Assembly: GCA_900542115.1 (NCBI GenBank)
Contig: UQMC01000002.1
Span: 1 to 34,954, forward strand
Length of the DNA stretch: 34,954 nucleotides
Direction: 5' to 3'
Origin: an uncultured Oscillibacter sp.
GTDB lineage: Bacteria; Bacillota; Clostridia; Oscillospirales; Oscillospiraceae
The position numbers and the translations under genes were made by a program. Below the pieces are notes generated by a model. The model was not told the origin of the DNA and searched no databases. It worked only from the letters and a program-made list of their open reading frames with translations. This document shows, piece by piece, positions 7,070 to 15,413 of this stretch (its first letter is position 1; every line of letters starts with the position of its first letter).

Positions 7070-8449
7070 ATGCTTGAATTATCATCAAAAACAAATCTGC
7101 TGGAAGAAAATGACTACCGTTACTCCCTTCAGGATGTAAAGGACCCGGTGCTGTACCGGGATGTATACAACTACGATGAGGTCCCCAAGGTGGCCTTCAA
7201 CCACCGGCGGGTACCTATGTCCATGCCGGCGGATATCTGGATCACCGACACCTCTTTCCGGGACGGTCAGCAGTCCATGAACCCCTACACCCCGGAGCAG
7301 ATCGAGCACCTGTTCAAGCTCCTGAGCAAGCTGGGCGGGCCCTACGGCCTTATCCGGCAAACGGAGTTCTTTATTTACAGCAAGCGGGACCGAGAGGCCA
7401 TTGAGCGCTGTCAGGCGCTGGGGCTGCGGTTCCCGGAGATCACCACATGGATTCGCGCCACGCGGGAGGATTTCCGCATGGTAAAGGACCTTGGCATCAA
7501 GGAAACCGGAATTCTCGTTTCGTGCAGCGACTATCATATCTTCAAGAAAATGCAGATGACCCGTCGACAGGCGCTGGACTATTACCTTGCCACGGTGAAG
7601 GATGCCTTCGATGCCGGCGTCATGCCCCGGTGCCATCTGGAGGACATTACCCGTGCGGATTTCTACGGCTTTGTAGTCCCCTTTGTCAATGAGCTGATGG
7701 AGCTGTCCCGGGAGGCCGGGATTCCCGTCCGCATCCGGGCCTGCGACACCATGGGCTACGGCGTGCCCTACACAGAGGTAGCCCTGCCCCGCAGTGTTCC
7801 GGGTATTATTTACGGCCTGCAGCACTACTCCGGCGTCGAGAGTGAATATCTGGAATGGCACGGCCACAATGACTTCTATAAGGCGGTCTCCAACGCCGCT
7901 ACCGCATGGCTGTACGGTGCCAGCGGCGTCAACTGCTCCATGCTGGGCATCGGCGAGCGCACCGGCAACGTGCCGCTGGAGGCCATGGTATTTGAATACG
8001 CCTCTCTGCGGGGTTCTCTGGATGGCATGGACCCCACCGCCATTACGGAGATCGCCGACTATTTCGAGCACGAGATCGGCTACCGCATCCCGCCCATGAC
8101 GCCGTTTGTGGGCCGGAACTTCAACGTCACCCGGGCGGGCATTCACGCCGACGGGCTTTTGAAGGACGAGGAGATCTACAACATTTTCAACACGGAGAAG
8201 CTGCTGGACCGTCCCGCCGCTGTGGCGGTGAGCAAGACCTCCGGCCTTGCCGGAATCGCCTACTGGATCAACCAGAACTACCGCCTGAAGGGCGAACGTC
8301 AGCTCAACAAGCACGATGCGCTGGTGGAAAAGCTGAAGGACTGGGTGGACGCCCAATACGCCGGGGGCCGCACCACCGCCCTTTCCAATGAGGAGCTGGA
8401 GGGAAAAATCGCGGAGCTGTCCGGCGGGGCCTTGAAGTCCAAGTATTAA
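7070..8449 (+). CDS. Probable (Re)-citrate synthase (HMGL-like/isopropylmalate-synthase family)
   Basis: A 459-residue enzyme of the DRE-TIM metallolyase family. Visible are the ITDTSFRDGQQ loop (Asp60, Arg64, Asp65), HLED at 189-192, the metal-binding HGHND at 264-268, and GERTGNVPLE at 296-305. These fit aldol-type condensation of an acyl-CoA with a 2-oxoacid. The C-terminal LeuA allosteric domain of isopropylmalate synthases is absent. Clustering with aconitase and isocitrate dehydrogenase matches the known clostridial arrangement (Re-citrate synthase of Clostridium kluyveri and C. acetobutylicum), so acetyl-CoA plus oxaloacetate to citrate is the best call. Homocitrate or citramalate synthase remain alternatives. 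The ATG at 7070 follows GGGAAGGAG; an in-frame ATG at 6989 lies upstream of the likely transcription start. Confidence 0.8.
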   Translation: MLELSSKTNLLEENDYRYSLQDVKDPVLYRDVYNYDEVPKVAFNHRRVPMSMPADIWITDTSFRDGQQSMNPYTPEQIEHLFKLLSKLGGPYGLIRQTEFFIYSKRDREAIERCQALGLRFPEITTWIRATREDFRMVKDLGIKETGILVSCSDYHIFKKMQMTRRQALDYYLATVKDAFDAGVMPRCHLEDITRADFYGFVVPFVNELMELSREAGIPVRIRACDTMGYGVPYTEVALPRSVPGIIYGLQHYSGVESEYLEWHGHNDFYKAVSNAATAWLYGASGVNCSMLGIGERTGNVPLEAMVFEYASLRGSLDGMDPTAITEIADYFEHEIGYRIPPMTPFVGRNFNVTRAGIHADGLLKDEEIYNIFNTEKLLDRPAAVAVSKTSGLAGIAYWINQNYRLKGERQLNKHDALVEKLKDWVDAQYAGGRTTALSNEELEGKIAELSGGALKSKY

Positions 8450-8466
8450 GATAGGAGCGCAGTACC

Positions 8467-9141
8467 ATGATGAGAGATCACAAGCCTGTTTCCATTGCGG
8501 ATCAGGTGTTTGAGCAGTTGGAGCGGGATATTCTCTCTGGGAAATACCCGCAGGGAGAGGTGCTCAGCGAGCTGCGGCTGTCCGGAGAGCTGGGCGTCAG
8601 CCGGACGCCCATCCGGGAGGCTGTCCGCCGCTTGGAGCAGGAGCATATTTTGGAGGACACCAGCCGTGGCATGGTGGTAGTCGGCATCTCCCGGGAGGAT
8701 ATGCTGGACATCTACGAGATTCGCCAACGGCTTGAGGGCATCGCCGCAGAGCGTGCGGCGGTTGCCATCTCCGATGACACCCTCCGGGAGATGAAGGAAA
8801 CGCTGGGCCTTCAGAAGTTCTATATTGAAAGTGAGCGGGAGCCTGGGGAAAACTCCGACCAGATCAAAAATCTGGATTCCCGGTTCCATGAGCTGCTGTA
8901 CCAAAGCTGCGGCAGCCGCCCCTTTACCGATACCCTCATCTCCCTGCACAAGAAGATCATCAAATACCGCAAGGCGTCCATTACAAAGCACAGCCGCGCG
9001 GTACACGCGCTGGAGGAGCACACCGCCATCTATACCGCGCTGGCGGCGCACGATGGCAAGGCCGCGGCAGAGGCCGCCCTGCGCCATGTGGCCAACGCCC
9101 GGGCCAACATCGCCGGAATTACGCAGAAGGGGGAAAACTGA
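8467..9141 (+). CDS. GntR-family transcriptional regulator with FCD domain
   Basis: A 224-residue DNA-binding regulator. The N-terminal winged helix spans about 8-72, with the family signature LSELRLSGELGVSRTPIREA in helices 2-3. The C-terminal all-helical FCD ligand domain (about 78-215) keeps the expected metal-binding set Asp137, His141, His185 and His207. FCD domains usually sense carboxylic acids through that metal, which fits a citrate/isocitrate operon. The ATG at 8467 follows AGGAG after nine bases; a second ATG directly after it is possible. It lies 17 bases after the citrate synthase stop and 1 base before aconitase. It probably controls its own operon through the dyad at 7011-7034. 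Confidence 0.93.
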   Translation: MMRDHKPVSIADQVFEQLERDILSGKYPQGEVLSELRLSGELGVSRTPIREAVRRLEQEHILEDTSRGMVVVGISREDMLDIYEIRQRLEGIAAERAAVAISDDTLREMKETLGLQKFYIESEREPGENSDQIKNLDSRFHELLYQSCGSRPFTDTLISLHKKIIKYRKASITKHSRAVHALEEHTAIYTALAAHDGKAAAEAALRHVANARANIAGITQKGEN

Positions 9142-9142
9142 T

Positions 9143-11071
9143 ATGGGAAAGAGCCTGACGCAAAAGCTCATCGAAGCGCATCTTGTGAGCGGCAGCACGG
9201 AGCCGGGCGCCGAGGTGGCTCTGCGAATCGACCAGACACTGACGCAGGACGCCACCGGTACCATGGCCTATCTGGAATTTGAGTCCATGGGAATTGACCG
9301 GGTGCGGACAAAGCGGTCTGTCGCCTACGTGGACCACAACACACTGCAATCCGGCTTTGAAAACGCCGATGACCACCGCTATATTCAGACCGTTGCCGCA
9401 AAGCACGGCATCTGGTTCTCCCGTCCCGGCAACGGCATCTGTCATCAGGTCCATCTGGAGCGCTTCGGCGTTCCCGGAGAGACCCTGATTGGCTCCGACA
9501 GCCACACCCCCACCGCTGGCGGCATCGGGATGCTGGCCTTCGGCGCCGGCGGTATGGACGTGGCCGTGGCCATGGGCGGCGGCGCGTACTACATCAATAT
9601 GCCGAAGGTCATCCGGGTGGAGCTCACCGGCACGCTGCGGCCCTTTGTCACCGCCAAGGACATCAGCCTTGAGCTGCTGCGTATCCTCTCCGTCAAGGGC
9701 GGTGTGGGCCATGTCATCGAGTGGGGCGGCCCCGGCATTGCCAGTCTGTCCGTGCCGGAGCGTGCCACCATCACCAATATGGGAACAGAGCTGGGCGCTA
9801 CCACCTCTATTTTCCCCTCTGATGAGGTGACCCGTGCCTTTTTAAAGGCACAGGGCCGGGAAGCCGATTTTGCCCCCCTTGCCGCCGATTCGGGCGCGGA
9901 TTATGACCGGGTCATTTCCATTGACCTTGATACGCTGGAGCCGCTGATCGCCTGTCCCCACATGCCGGACAATGTTGTTACCGTCCGCAGCCTGAAGGGC
10001 ACCAAGGTGGATCAGGTCTGCATCGGCTCCTGCACCAATTCCTCTCTGTACGATATGCTCAAGGCCGCCGCCATGCTGAAAGGAAAAACCGTTGCCCCCA
10101 CCGTCAGTATGTCCGTCTCCCCCGGCTCCCGGCAGGTATTGACCATGCTGGCCGACTGCGGTGCGCTGTCGGATATTCTGTCCTCCGGCGTGCGGCTGCT
10201 GGAATGTGCCTGCGGCCCCTGCATCGGCATGGGCTTCTCCCCCAACTCCGGCGGCGTGAGCCTGCGGACCTTCAACCGCAATTTTGAGGGGCGCAGCGGT
10301 ACCGCCGATGCCAAGGCCTATCTGGTATCCCCGGAAACGGCTGTGGCCTCTGCCCTCACCGGCGAGATCACCGACCCTCGCGATCTGGGACTGGACGCCC
10401 TTCATGTGGAGATGCCCGACCACTTCCTCATTGATGACAGTGCCGTGCTGGCCCCCACCTCCCCAGAGGCCGCCGGGGAGGTGGAGGTTCTGCGGGGGCC
10501 GAATATCAAGCCCTTCCCGCAGGGAACACCTGTTGGGGACAGCATCACCGCCGAGCTGACGCTGAAGGTCGGCGACAATATCACCACAGACCATATCATG
10601 CCCGCCGGAGCCAAAATTCTGCCCTACCGCTCCAACATCCCCAAGCTCTCGGAATTTTGCTTTGCCGTATGTGACAAGAGCTTTTCCCAGCGGGCCAAGG
10701 AGGCCGGTCAGAGCATCATCGTGGGCGGCAGCAACTACGGACAGGGCTCCTCCCGGGAGCACGCGGCGCTGGTGCCGCTGTATCTGGGTGTCCGGGCGGT
10801 CATAGCCAAGAGCTTTGCCCGGATTCACGCCGCCAACCTTATCAACGCCGGTATTCTGCCTCTGACCTTTGCGGACCCGGCGGACTATGACCGGCTGACA
10901 CAGGGCGAGACCCTGACGCTCACCGGCATTGACGCCGGTCTGGACAGCGGCGAAATGACGCTTCACGACGGGAACCGCGCCATTCCCGTCCATGGCAGCT
11001 TTACAAAGCGGCAGGCCGCCATGCTGCGGGCCGGCGGGCTGCTGAGCTATACGAAGGAGGGAACCGACTGA
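9143..11071 (+). CDS. Aconitate hydratase (citrate/isocitrate isomerase)
   Basis: Isomerises citrate to isocitrate with a [4Fe-4S] cluster. The 642-residue protein is the compact aconitase type found in anaerobes rather than the 900-residue AcnA. The three cluster cysteines are visible: Cys297 in GSCTN and Cys357/Cys360 in CACGPCIG. Other landmarks are GSDSHTPTAGGIG at 117-129 and, in the C-terminal swivel domain, the GGSNYGQGSSREHAAL substrate-binding loop. The start at 9143 follows GAAGGGGG; the frame continues upstream across the GntR gene but without family sequence. Its stop overlaps the next start by one base. 3-isopropylmalate dehydratase is disfavoured because both domains are fused in one chain and by the neighbours. 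Confidence 0.93.
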   Translation: MGKSLTQKLIEAHLVSGSTEPGAEVALRIDQTLTQDATGTMAYLEFESMGIDRVRTKRSVAYVDHNTLQSGFENADDHRYIQTVAAKHGIWFSRPGNGICHQVHLERFGVPGETLIGSDSHTPTAGGIGMLAFGAGGMDVAVAMGGGAYYINMPKVIRVELTGTLRPFVTAKDISLELLRILSVKGGVGHVIEWGGPGIASLSVPERATITNMGTELGATTSIFPSDEVTRAFLKAQGREADFAPLAADSGADYDRVISIDLDTLEPLIACPHMPDNVVTVRSLKGTKVDQVCIGSCTNSSLYDMLKAAAMLKGKTVAPTVSMSVSPGSRQVLTMLADCGALSDILSSGVRLLECACGPCIGMGFSPNSGGVSLRTFNRNFEGRSGTADAKAYLVSPETAVASALTGEITDPRDLGLDALHVEMPDHFLIDDSAVLAPTSPEAAGEVEVLRGPNIKPFPQGTPVGDSITAELTLKVGDNITTDHIMPAGAKILPYRSNIPKLSEFCFAVCDKSFSQRAKEAGQSIIVGGSNYGQGSSREHAALVPLYLGVRAVIAKSFARIHAANLINAGILPLTFADPADYDRLTQGETLTLTGIDAGLDSGEMTLHDGNRAIPVHGSFTKRQAAMLRAGGLLSYTKEGTD

Positions 11072-12219
11072 TGGCAGATTACGAAGCAATTCTCAATGAT
11101 GCAACAGCCCATTTCCGGGAGCTGCTGGCCCAACAGCTCCAACGGCAGACGCGGATGGAGCAGGGCGAGCCTGCCAAGGATTTTTCCAAAATGGAGCACA
11201 TCGTTATCGGCCTCATTCCCGGCGACGGAATCGGCCCCATCATCATGACGCAGGCCCGGCGGGTCCTGGAACGTCTGCTGGCGGGGGAGCTTCGGAGTGG
11301 ACGGGTAGAGCTGCGCGATATTGAGGGCCTGACCATTGAAAACCGCACGGCACAGGGGAAAGCCATCCCCGATGACGTTCTATCCACCATCAAAGCCTGT
11401 GATGTGCTTTTGAAAGGCCCCACGGAGACCCCCAAGGGCGGCACGCTGGAAAGCGCCAACGTGGCCATGCGCCGGGAGCTGGACCTCTACGCCAATGTGC
11501 GGCCTGTCTCCGTCCCGGAGGCGGGCATTGACTGGACCTTCTTCCGGGAAAATACCGAGGGCGAATACGCCCTTGGGAGCCGGGGCATTGAAATTCCCGG
11601 CAAGCTGGCCATGGATTTCAAGGTCACAACGGACGCCGGGACCCGGCGCATTGCCAGAGCGGCCTTCACCTTTGCCCGCGCCAACGGAAAAACCAACGTA
11701 GCTATTGTCACCAAGGCCAATATCATGAAGAAAACCGATGGCAGCTTCTCCCGAATCTGCCACGAGGTCGCGGCGGAGTACCCGGAGATCACCGCCGAGG
11801 ACTGGTACATCGACATCATGACCGCCAACCTGGTGAACCCGGAAATCCGCAGCAAATTTCAGGTATTTGTACTGCCAAATCTCTACGGCGACATCATCAC
11901 AGATGAGGCCGCCCAAATTCAAGGCGGCGTCGGTACCGCCGGCAGCGCCAACACCGGCAGCCGGTACGCCATGTTTGAGGCCGTGCACGGCACCGCTCCC
12001 CGGCTCATTGCCGACGGAGAGGGGGATTACGCCAATCCCTCCAGCATCCTGAAGGCGGCGGAGCTGCTGTTGCGGCACATTTCCATGGCTGACAAGGCCG
12101 ACCGCCTTGCCGCCGCCATGCACCTGTGCACGGAAACGGAGCGCCGCGTGGTCATGACCGGTCACCGGGATGGAGCCTCCTGCGCCGAATTCGGCGATTA
12201 TCTGCTAAAGAAGCTGTAA
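11071..12219 (+). CDS. Isocitrate dehydrogenase (NAD(P)-dependent)
   Basis: Oxidatively decarboxylates isocitrate to 2-oxoglutarate. The 382 residues form a beta-decarboxylating dehydrogenase: GDGIGP at 51-56, LESANVAMRRELDLYANVRP (Arg134 and Arg144 at the substrate), ENTEGEY (Tyr166), Lys215 in TKANIMK, metal aspartates Asp274 and Asp278 in LYGDIITDEA, and the HGTAP adenosine loop at 306-310. The first 40 residues are an extension not seen in typical bacterial enzymes of about 335 residues. It is probably real, because the only good ribosome site (AAGGAGG, 11054-11060) serves the ATG at 11071. That ATG overlaps the aconitase stop by one base. The residues after HGTAP do not settle NAD versus NADP. 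Context rules in isocitrate over isopropylmalate. Confidence 0.88.
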   Translation: MADYEAILNDATAHFRELLAQQLQRQTRMEQGEPAKDFSKMEHIVIGLIPGDGIGPIIMTQARRVLERLLAGELRSGRVELRDIEGLTIENRTAQGKAIPDDVLSTIKACDVLLKGPTETPKGGTLESANVAMRRELDLYANVRPVSVPEAGIDWTFFRENTEGEYALGSRGIEIPGKLAMDFKVTTDAGTRRIARAAFTFARANGKTNVAIVTKANIMKKTDGSFSRICHEVAAEYPEITAEDWYIDIMTANLVNPEIRSKFQVFVLPNLYGDIITDEAAQIQGGVGTAGSANTGSRYAMFEAVHGTAPRLIADGEGDYANPSSILKAAELLLRHISMADKADRLAAAMHLCTETERRVVMTGHRDGASCAEFGDYLLKKL

Positions 12220-12227
12220 CGCTTTCC

Positions 12228-12278
12228 AAAATAGAGCAAGGACCATGAGCAGCCATTCACGGTCCTTGCTCTATTTTT
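12228..12278. terminator. Bidirectional terminator between convergent operons
   Basis: A 17-base perfect stem (12228-12244 with 12261-12277) with a 16-base loop, ending in T's on both strands. It follows the isocitrate dehydrogenase stop by 8 bases and the M20 gene stop (12281) by 2, serving both. Confidence 0.92.
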
Positions 12279-12280
12279 GC

Positions 12281-13429
12281 TTATTCCTCGTTATTCAGCA
12301 GCTCTGCCACCGTGCGGCGGTAAATTTCGCCGCAGTTTTTCACCTGCCACGCATAGCCGTACTCATTATCGCCGTGCATATTGCCGCCGGAGGGGCCGAA
12401 CGTGACCGTTGGAATCCCCAGCGTCACCGCAAGAATGTTGGAATCGCACACCGAAGCATCGTAAGCACAGGGAAGGTCCTCACCCGTCACAGCCCGGAAC
12501 TGCGCCTGCAGCGTCCGCACCAGCCGGTGATCCTCCTCCAGCGCAAAGGACTGCATATAGGGAGACTTCCGGGGCTTGAGCCGGACATCTACCTTGCCCT
12601 CCAGTCCCAGCTCCCGGGCCGCGCCCAAAATCTGGTCGATACAGGTCTTGTCCGTTTCGCCGGGGACCACGTAGCGGTCCACAAAGATATAGCACCGCTC
12701 CGGCACCACCAGCGTACCGGGATTTCCGCCCTCCATGTACCGCACGCACCACGTTCCGTGCTTGAGATGGGGATGCTGAAGGGTCGGCAGGGCCTCGATA
12801 GCGGTGGCCAGTCTGCCGCCGGAGATCAGCGCGTTCTCGCCCACCTCCGGGTAATGGCTGGCATGGGCCGTTTGTCCGTGGACCGTCACCTCAAAGCTGT
12901 ACCGGCCCCGGAAGCCCACCGCCACATTATCGTAGCGGCACTCGCCCATAATGGCGTAATTGGCGTGAATCACATCCTCCGCCACCAACTGATAGCTGCC
13001 CTTGCTCAGCCCCTCCTCGTCCGCCACGAAGCAGGCGAGAATCTTGCCCCTGAAAGTGTCTCGATGAGCGGCATAGTAGGTCAGGGTCTCTAAAATAGCG
13101 GCAAGTCCGCCCTTCATGTCCATAGCCCCCCGGCCGTATACCTTTCCATCGATCTCCGTGGGTACGAAGGGGTCGGTATCCCAGCGGTCGGAGACGCCCA
13201 CGGTATCCAAATGGCCAATAAGCAGCACCGTCTTGCCGGGGCGTCCGCTGTCCAGCACGGACCAGAGGGAGGGCCGCTCCCGGGCGGTATCCTCGTCAAA
13301 ATAGCTGTAGTGCGGGTCCATGCCGATCTCCCGAAGGACGTTTGCCACATAATCCGCCATGGCGGCCTCATGACCGTTGACGGAGTTAATGGAAATCATA
13401 TCATACCAGCGCTGTAAAATGCGTTCCAT
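12281..13429 (-). CDS. M20-family metallo-amidohydrolase (ArgE/DapE type)
   Basis: A 382-residue zinc hydrolase of the M20 family. The dimetal ligands are all visible: His73 in GHLDTV, bridging Asp104 in GRGAMDMKGG, catalytic Glu138 and ligand Glu139 in ADEEG, Glu163 in MGEC, and a C-terminal His in GNMHGDNEYG. An inserted dimerisation domain runs about 178-290. The ATG at 13429 follows GAAGGAGG and is two bases after the transporter stop, so the two are coupled. Control by a lysine riboswitch suggests a lysine-related substrate, for example an N-acyl-diaminopimelate (DapE role), N-acyl-lysine or a lysine dipeptide. This is inference; the family also includes acetylornithine deacetylase and carboxypeptidases. 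Confidence 0.9.
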   Translation of the reverse strand: MERILQRWYDMISINSVNGHEAAMADYVANVLREIGMDPHYSYFDEDTARERPSLWSVLDSGRPGKTVLLIGHLDTVGVSDRWDTDPFVPTEIDGKVYGRGAMDMKGGLAAILETLTYYAAHRDTFRGKILACFVADEEGLSKGSYQLVAEDVIHANYAIMGECRYDNVAVGFRGRYSFEVTVHGQTAHASHYPEVGENALISGGRLATAIEALPTLQHPHLKHGTWCVRYMEGGNPGTLVVPERCYIFVDRYVVPGETDKTCIDQILGAARELGLEGKVDVRLKPRKSPYMQSFALEEDHRLVRTLQAQFRAVTGEDLPCAYDASVCDSNILAVTLGIPTVTFGPSGGNMHGDNEYGYAWQVKNCGEIYRRTVAELLNNEE

Positions 13430-13431
13430 TG

Positions 13432-14817
13432 TCAGTTTTCCTCCTTCACCCGCGCGGTGCCGATGCCCGTCACGGCATAGATCACAGAAAATACGATAGA
13501 CAGCCACAGCATCGGCGCATAGGGTAAAAAGGCCAGATTTCCGATACCCAGCGTTGTGGCCGTATAGGACCCAGTGGTGGACCATGACACCAGCGGCGCA
13601 AGGCCCGTGCCGGTATCCAGCAGGGTACGCATCAGGTTCTTACGGTCCAGACCATACTCCGGATAAAGGTCCTTCACCATGCCGCCCACCACCGGATAGG
13701 AGACATAGTACGCGCCAGTGATGGTAAAGAACACCGCGTGCAGAAGCAGCACGCCGAGGGACATGGTGCGGGAGCTCTTTGCCACCCGGCGCACAAAGGC
13801 CAGCAGCACATCCACCACACCGGCGGTACGCAGCGGCGCGCCGAAGATACCGGCGGCGATGAGCAGACCGATGGTAGAGAGCATGGAGGTAAAGCCGCCC
13901 CGGTTCAGCATGGAGTTTACCACATCGGAGCCGGACTCCACGGAAAAGCCGCTGTACATCACCGTCAGGATGTCCTTCAGGCTCTCGCCCTGAAATACCA
14001 TCGCCAGCACGGCGCCCACAGCGATGCCTGCTACAAACGTGGGAATGGAGGGCTTCTTCAGCAAGATCAGCGCCACAACCACCGCCACAGGCAGCAGCAG
14101 CACCGGGCTGAGCCAGAACTCAGCGGAGACGGTAGCGAGGATATCCTCATACACCTGACCGCCCACCGTGCCACCGGCAAACCGCAGACCGTAGAGGAAG
14201 AAGAACACTAAAGAAATGAGATAGGCCGGGCCGGTGGAGATGAGCGCGTGGCGGATGCCCTCCATCAGCGGCACCTCACAGACTGTGGCGGTAATGACCG
14301 GGGAATCGGACAGGGGGGAAATCTTATCGCCGAAGAAGGCGCCGGTGCATACCGCGCCGGCAGCCGCCGGCAGCGGCACACCCAAGCCCTGTGCCACACC
14401 CATGCAGGCCACGCCCACAGTAGCCAGCGTACCCCAGGAGGTGCCTGCCATGGTGGACATCAGCGTACAGAGAATGCACACCACCGGCAAAAACAGGCCC
14501 GGCGTCAAAACCTTCATACCGTAGTAAATCATCACCGGCACCGTGCCGCTGGCCATCCACACACCCACTAAAACGCCTACGGACAGCAAAATTAGAATTG
14601 CCACGATCATGGAGGACACCGTTTCCTTGATGCCCTGCTGCAGCTCCGCATAGGGGATGCCGAAGCACCATGCCATCAGGCACATGATCACACCATCCAA
14701 TGTCAAAACGATGCGGTTGTTCAGCTTCATCACCAGCAGCCCCGCAATGATCACGGCGATGCCGACAAGCAGCATCCATGCCGCCTGCCACGGTCTTACG
14801 ATTCTCTTGTTTTCCAT
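13432..14817 (-). CDS. NhaC-superfamily transporter, probable lysine transporter (LysW-like)
   Basis: A 461-residue membrane protein with about 11-12 hydrophobic segments and NhaC-superfamily motifs such as MSTMAGTSWGTLATVGVA and GAFFGDKISPLSDSP. By homology it would be called a Na+/H+ antiporter. However, it lies directly behind a lysine riboswitch, and NhaC-like proteins under such riboswitches have been proposed as lysine transporters (the LysW group). Lysine uptake is therefore the better call. The ATG at 14817 was chosen because AAAGGA sits nine bases upstream; the ATG at 14826 abuts that site. The long open frame further upstream is riboswitch, not protein. It is coupled to the M20 gene. 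Confidence 0.87.
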   Translation of the reverse strand: MENKRIVRPWQAAWMLLVGIAVIIAGLLVMKLNNRIVLTLDGVIMCLMAWCFGIPYAELQQGIKETVSSMIVAILILLSVGVLVGVWMASGTVPVMIYYGMKVLTPGLFLPVVCILCTLMSTMAGTSWGTLATVGVACMGVAQGLGVPLPAAAGAVCTGAFFGDKISPLSDSPVITATVCEVPLMEGIRHALISTGPAYLISLVFFFLYGLRFAGGTVGGQVYEDILATVSAEFWLSPVLLLPVAVVVALILLKKPSIPTFVAGIAVGAVLAMVFQGESLKDILTVMYSGFSVESGSDVVNSMLNRGGFTSMLSTIGLLIAAGIFGAPLRTAGVVDVLLAFVRRVAKSSRTMSLGVLLLHAVFFTITGAYYVSYPVVGGMVKDLYPEYGLDRKNLMRTLLDTGTGLAPLVSWSTTGSYTATTLGIGNLAFLPYAPMLWLSIVFSVIYAVTGIGTARVKEEN

Positions 14818-14865
14818 CTTGGTCATCCTTTCTCTTTTGACCGAAATTGAATTGAAAAAGGATAA

Positions 14866-14898
14866 CAAAAAAGCTATGATCCCCGTGGAGATCATAGC
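14866..14898 (-). terminator. Lysine-riboswitch expression platform (intrinsic terminator)
   Basis: On the minus strand GCTATGATC pairs with GATCATAGC (14898-14890 with 14881-14873) around an 8-base loop, followed by six T's (14872-14867). It lies between the aptamer and the transporter ATG, so lysine binding would be expected to favour termination. Confidence 0.9.
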
Positions 14899-14951
14899 CG
14901 GAACACCTGTTTTTTCCGCAAGACCCAATGGCTGCGGCGAAACGGCGGTCT

Positions 14952-15115
14952 GATAGCGCTCCACAAATGTGGCAGTCCGGCGGATATTCTCCGACGGCCC
15001 AGGTGATCGCCCCTCAGGCAAAGCAACGACCCTTCGGCGGCTTGCCCTTTCCCTCCGGCGGATGCCTGTCCTTGGCTCCGGGGGTACTCTTGCGCGCCGC
15101 GCCTCTATCCTCGTT
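14952..15115 (-). promoter_or_regulatory. Lysine riboswitch (L-box) aptamer
   Basis: The minus strand carries the lysine-riboswitch core in the right order and spacing: AGAGGCGCGG, then AAGAGTA, GGGAAAGGGC, GCCGCCGAAGGGT, CTGGGCC, and ACTGCCAC near the 3' side. Closing helix P1 is made by GATAG (15109-15105) with CTATC (14956-14952). About 160 bases is the usual size. It is followed by a terminator and the NhaC-type transporter. Confidence 0.93.
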
Positions 15116-15126
15116 CAATTTCTGTT

Positions 15127-15155
15127 AAGATATCACATTCTTCCAGTAATTACAA
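15127..15155 (-). promoter_or_regulatory. Promoter of the lysine-riboswitch operon
   Basis: On the minus strand TTGTAA (15155-15150), a 17-base spacer and TATCTT (15132-15127), with a TG one base before the -10. The start would fall a few bases before the aptamer. Confidence 0.65.
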
Positions 15156-15228
15156 GTGTTTTCGCGCTATTTCCTCAATTTAAGCGTTTACCACAAAAAA
15201 ATCAGGCCGCAGCTACCTTTTCTTGGAA

Positions 15229-15262
15229 AACACCCCGGTACGGCTGACCGTACCGGGGTGTT
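15229..15262 (-). terminator. Strong hairpin downstream of thiD, probable thi-operon terminator
   Basis: A perfect 15-base stem (15229-15243 with 15248-15262) with a 4-base loop, followed on the minus strand by a short T-run. It lies 151 bases after the thiD stop and upstream of the lysine-riboswitch promoter. The bases between it and thiD hold no gene. Confidence 0.75.
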
Positions 15263-15413
15263 CTCTCACTTTTTCATTTTCCAAGCTATATCTCGGAAGG
15301 CGTTCTGCCGAAGGTAATCTTCCGATTTTTTACGTTCAGTTTCCGTCCCCGGCAAGGTCAAGCCGCTATTGTCGGACACACTACGGTATTAGGCCGCTGC
15401 AATTACGGGAAAG

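Noticed and set aside
8825..9142. Possible 106-residue N-terminal extension of aconitase
   Set aside because: It is out-of-frame GntR coding sequence with Pro/Arg/Ser-rich shadow composition; aconitase homology begins at the ATG at 9143, which has its own ribosome site.
9842..11089. A 415-codon minus-strand frame opposite the aconitase gene
   Set aside because: Shadow of a highly conserved aconitase reading frame in GC-rich DNA; no recognisable protein features.
13432..14817. Plain Na+/H+ antiporter (nhaC) assignment
   Set aside because: Family membership is right, but the lysine riboswitch directly upstream makes a lysine transporter the better specific call.
14827..15021. Upstream extension of the lysine transporter frame
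   Set aside because: The frame runs through the riboswitch terminator and aptamer; the protein's hydrophobic start and a ribosome site support the ATG at 14817.
15293..15331. TCGGAAG...CTTCCGA followed by six T's on the plus strand, resembling a terminator
   Set aside because: No plus-strand gene lies upstream, the arms are only seven bases with a 19-base loop, and the region is downstream of minus-strand thiD.
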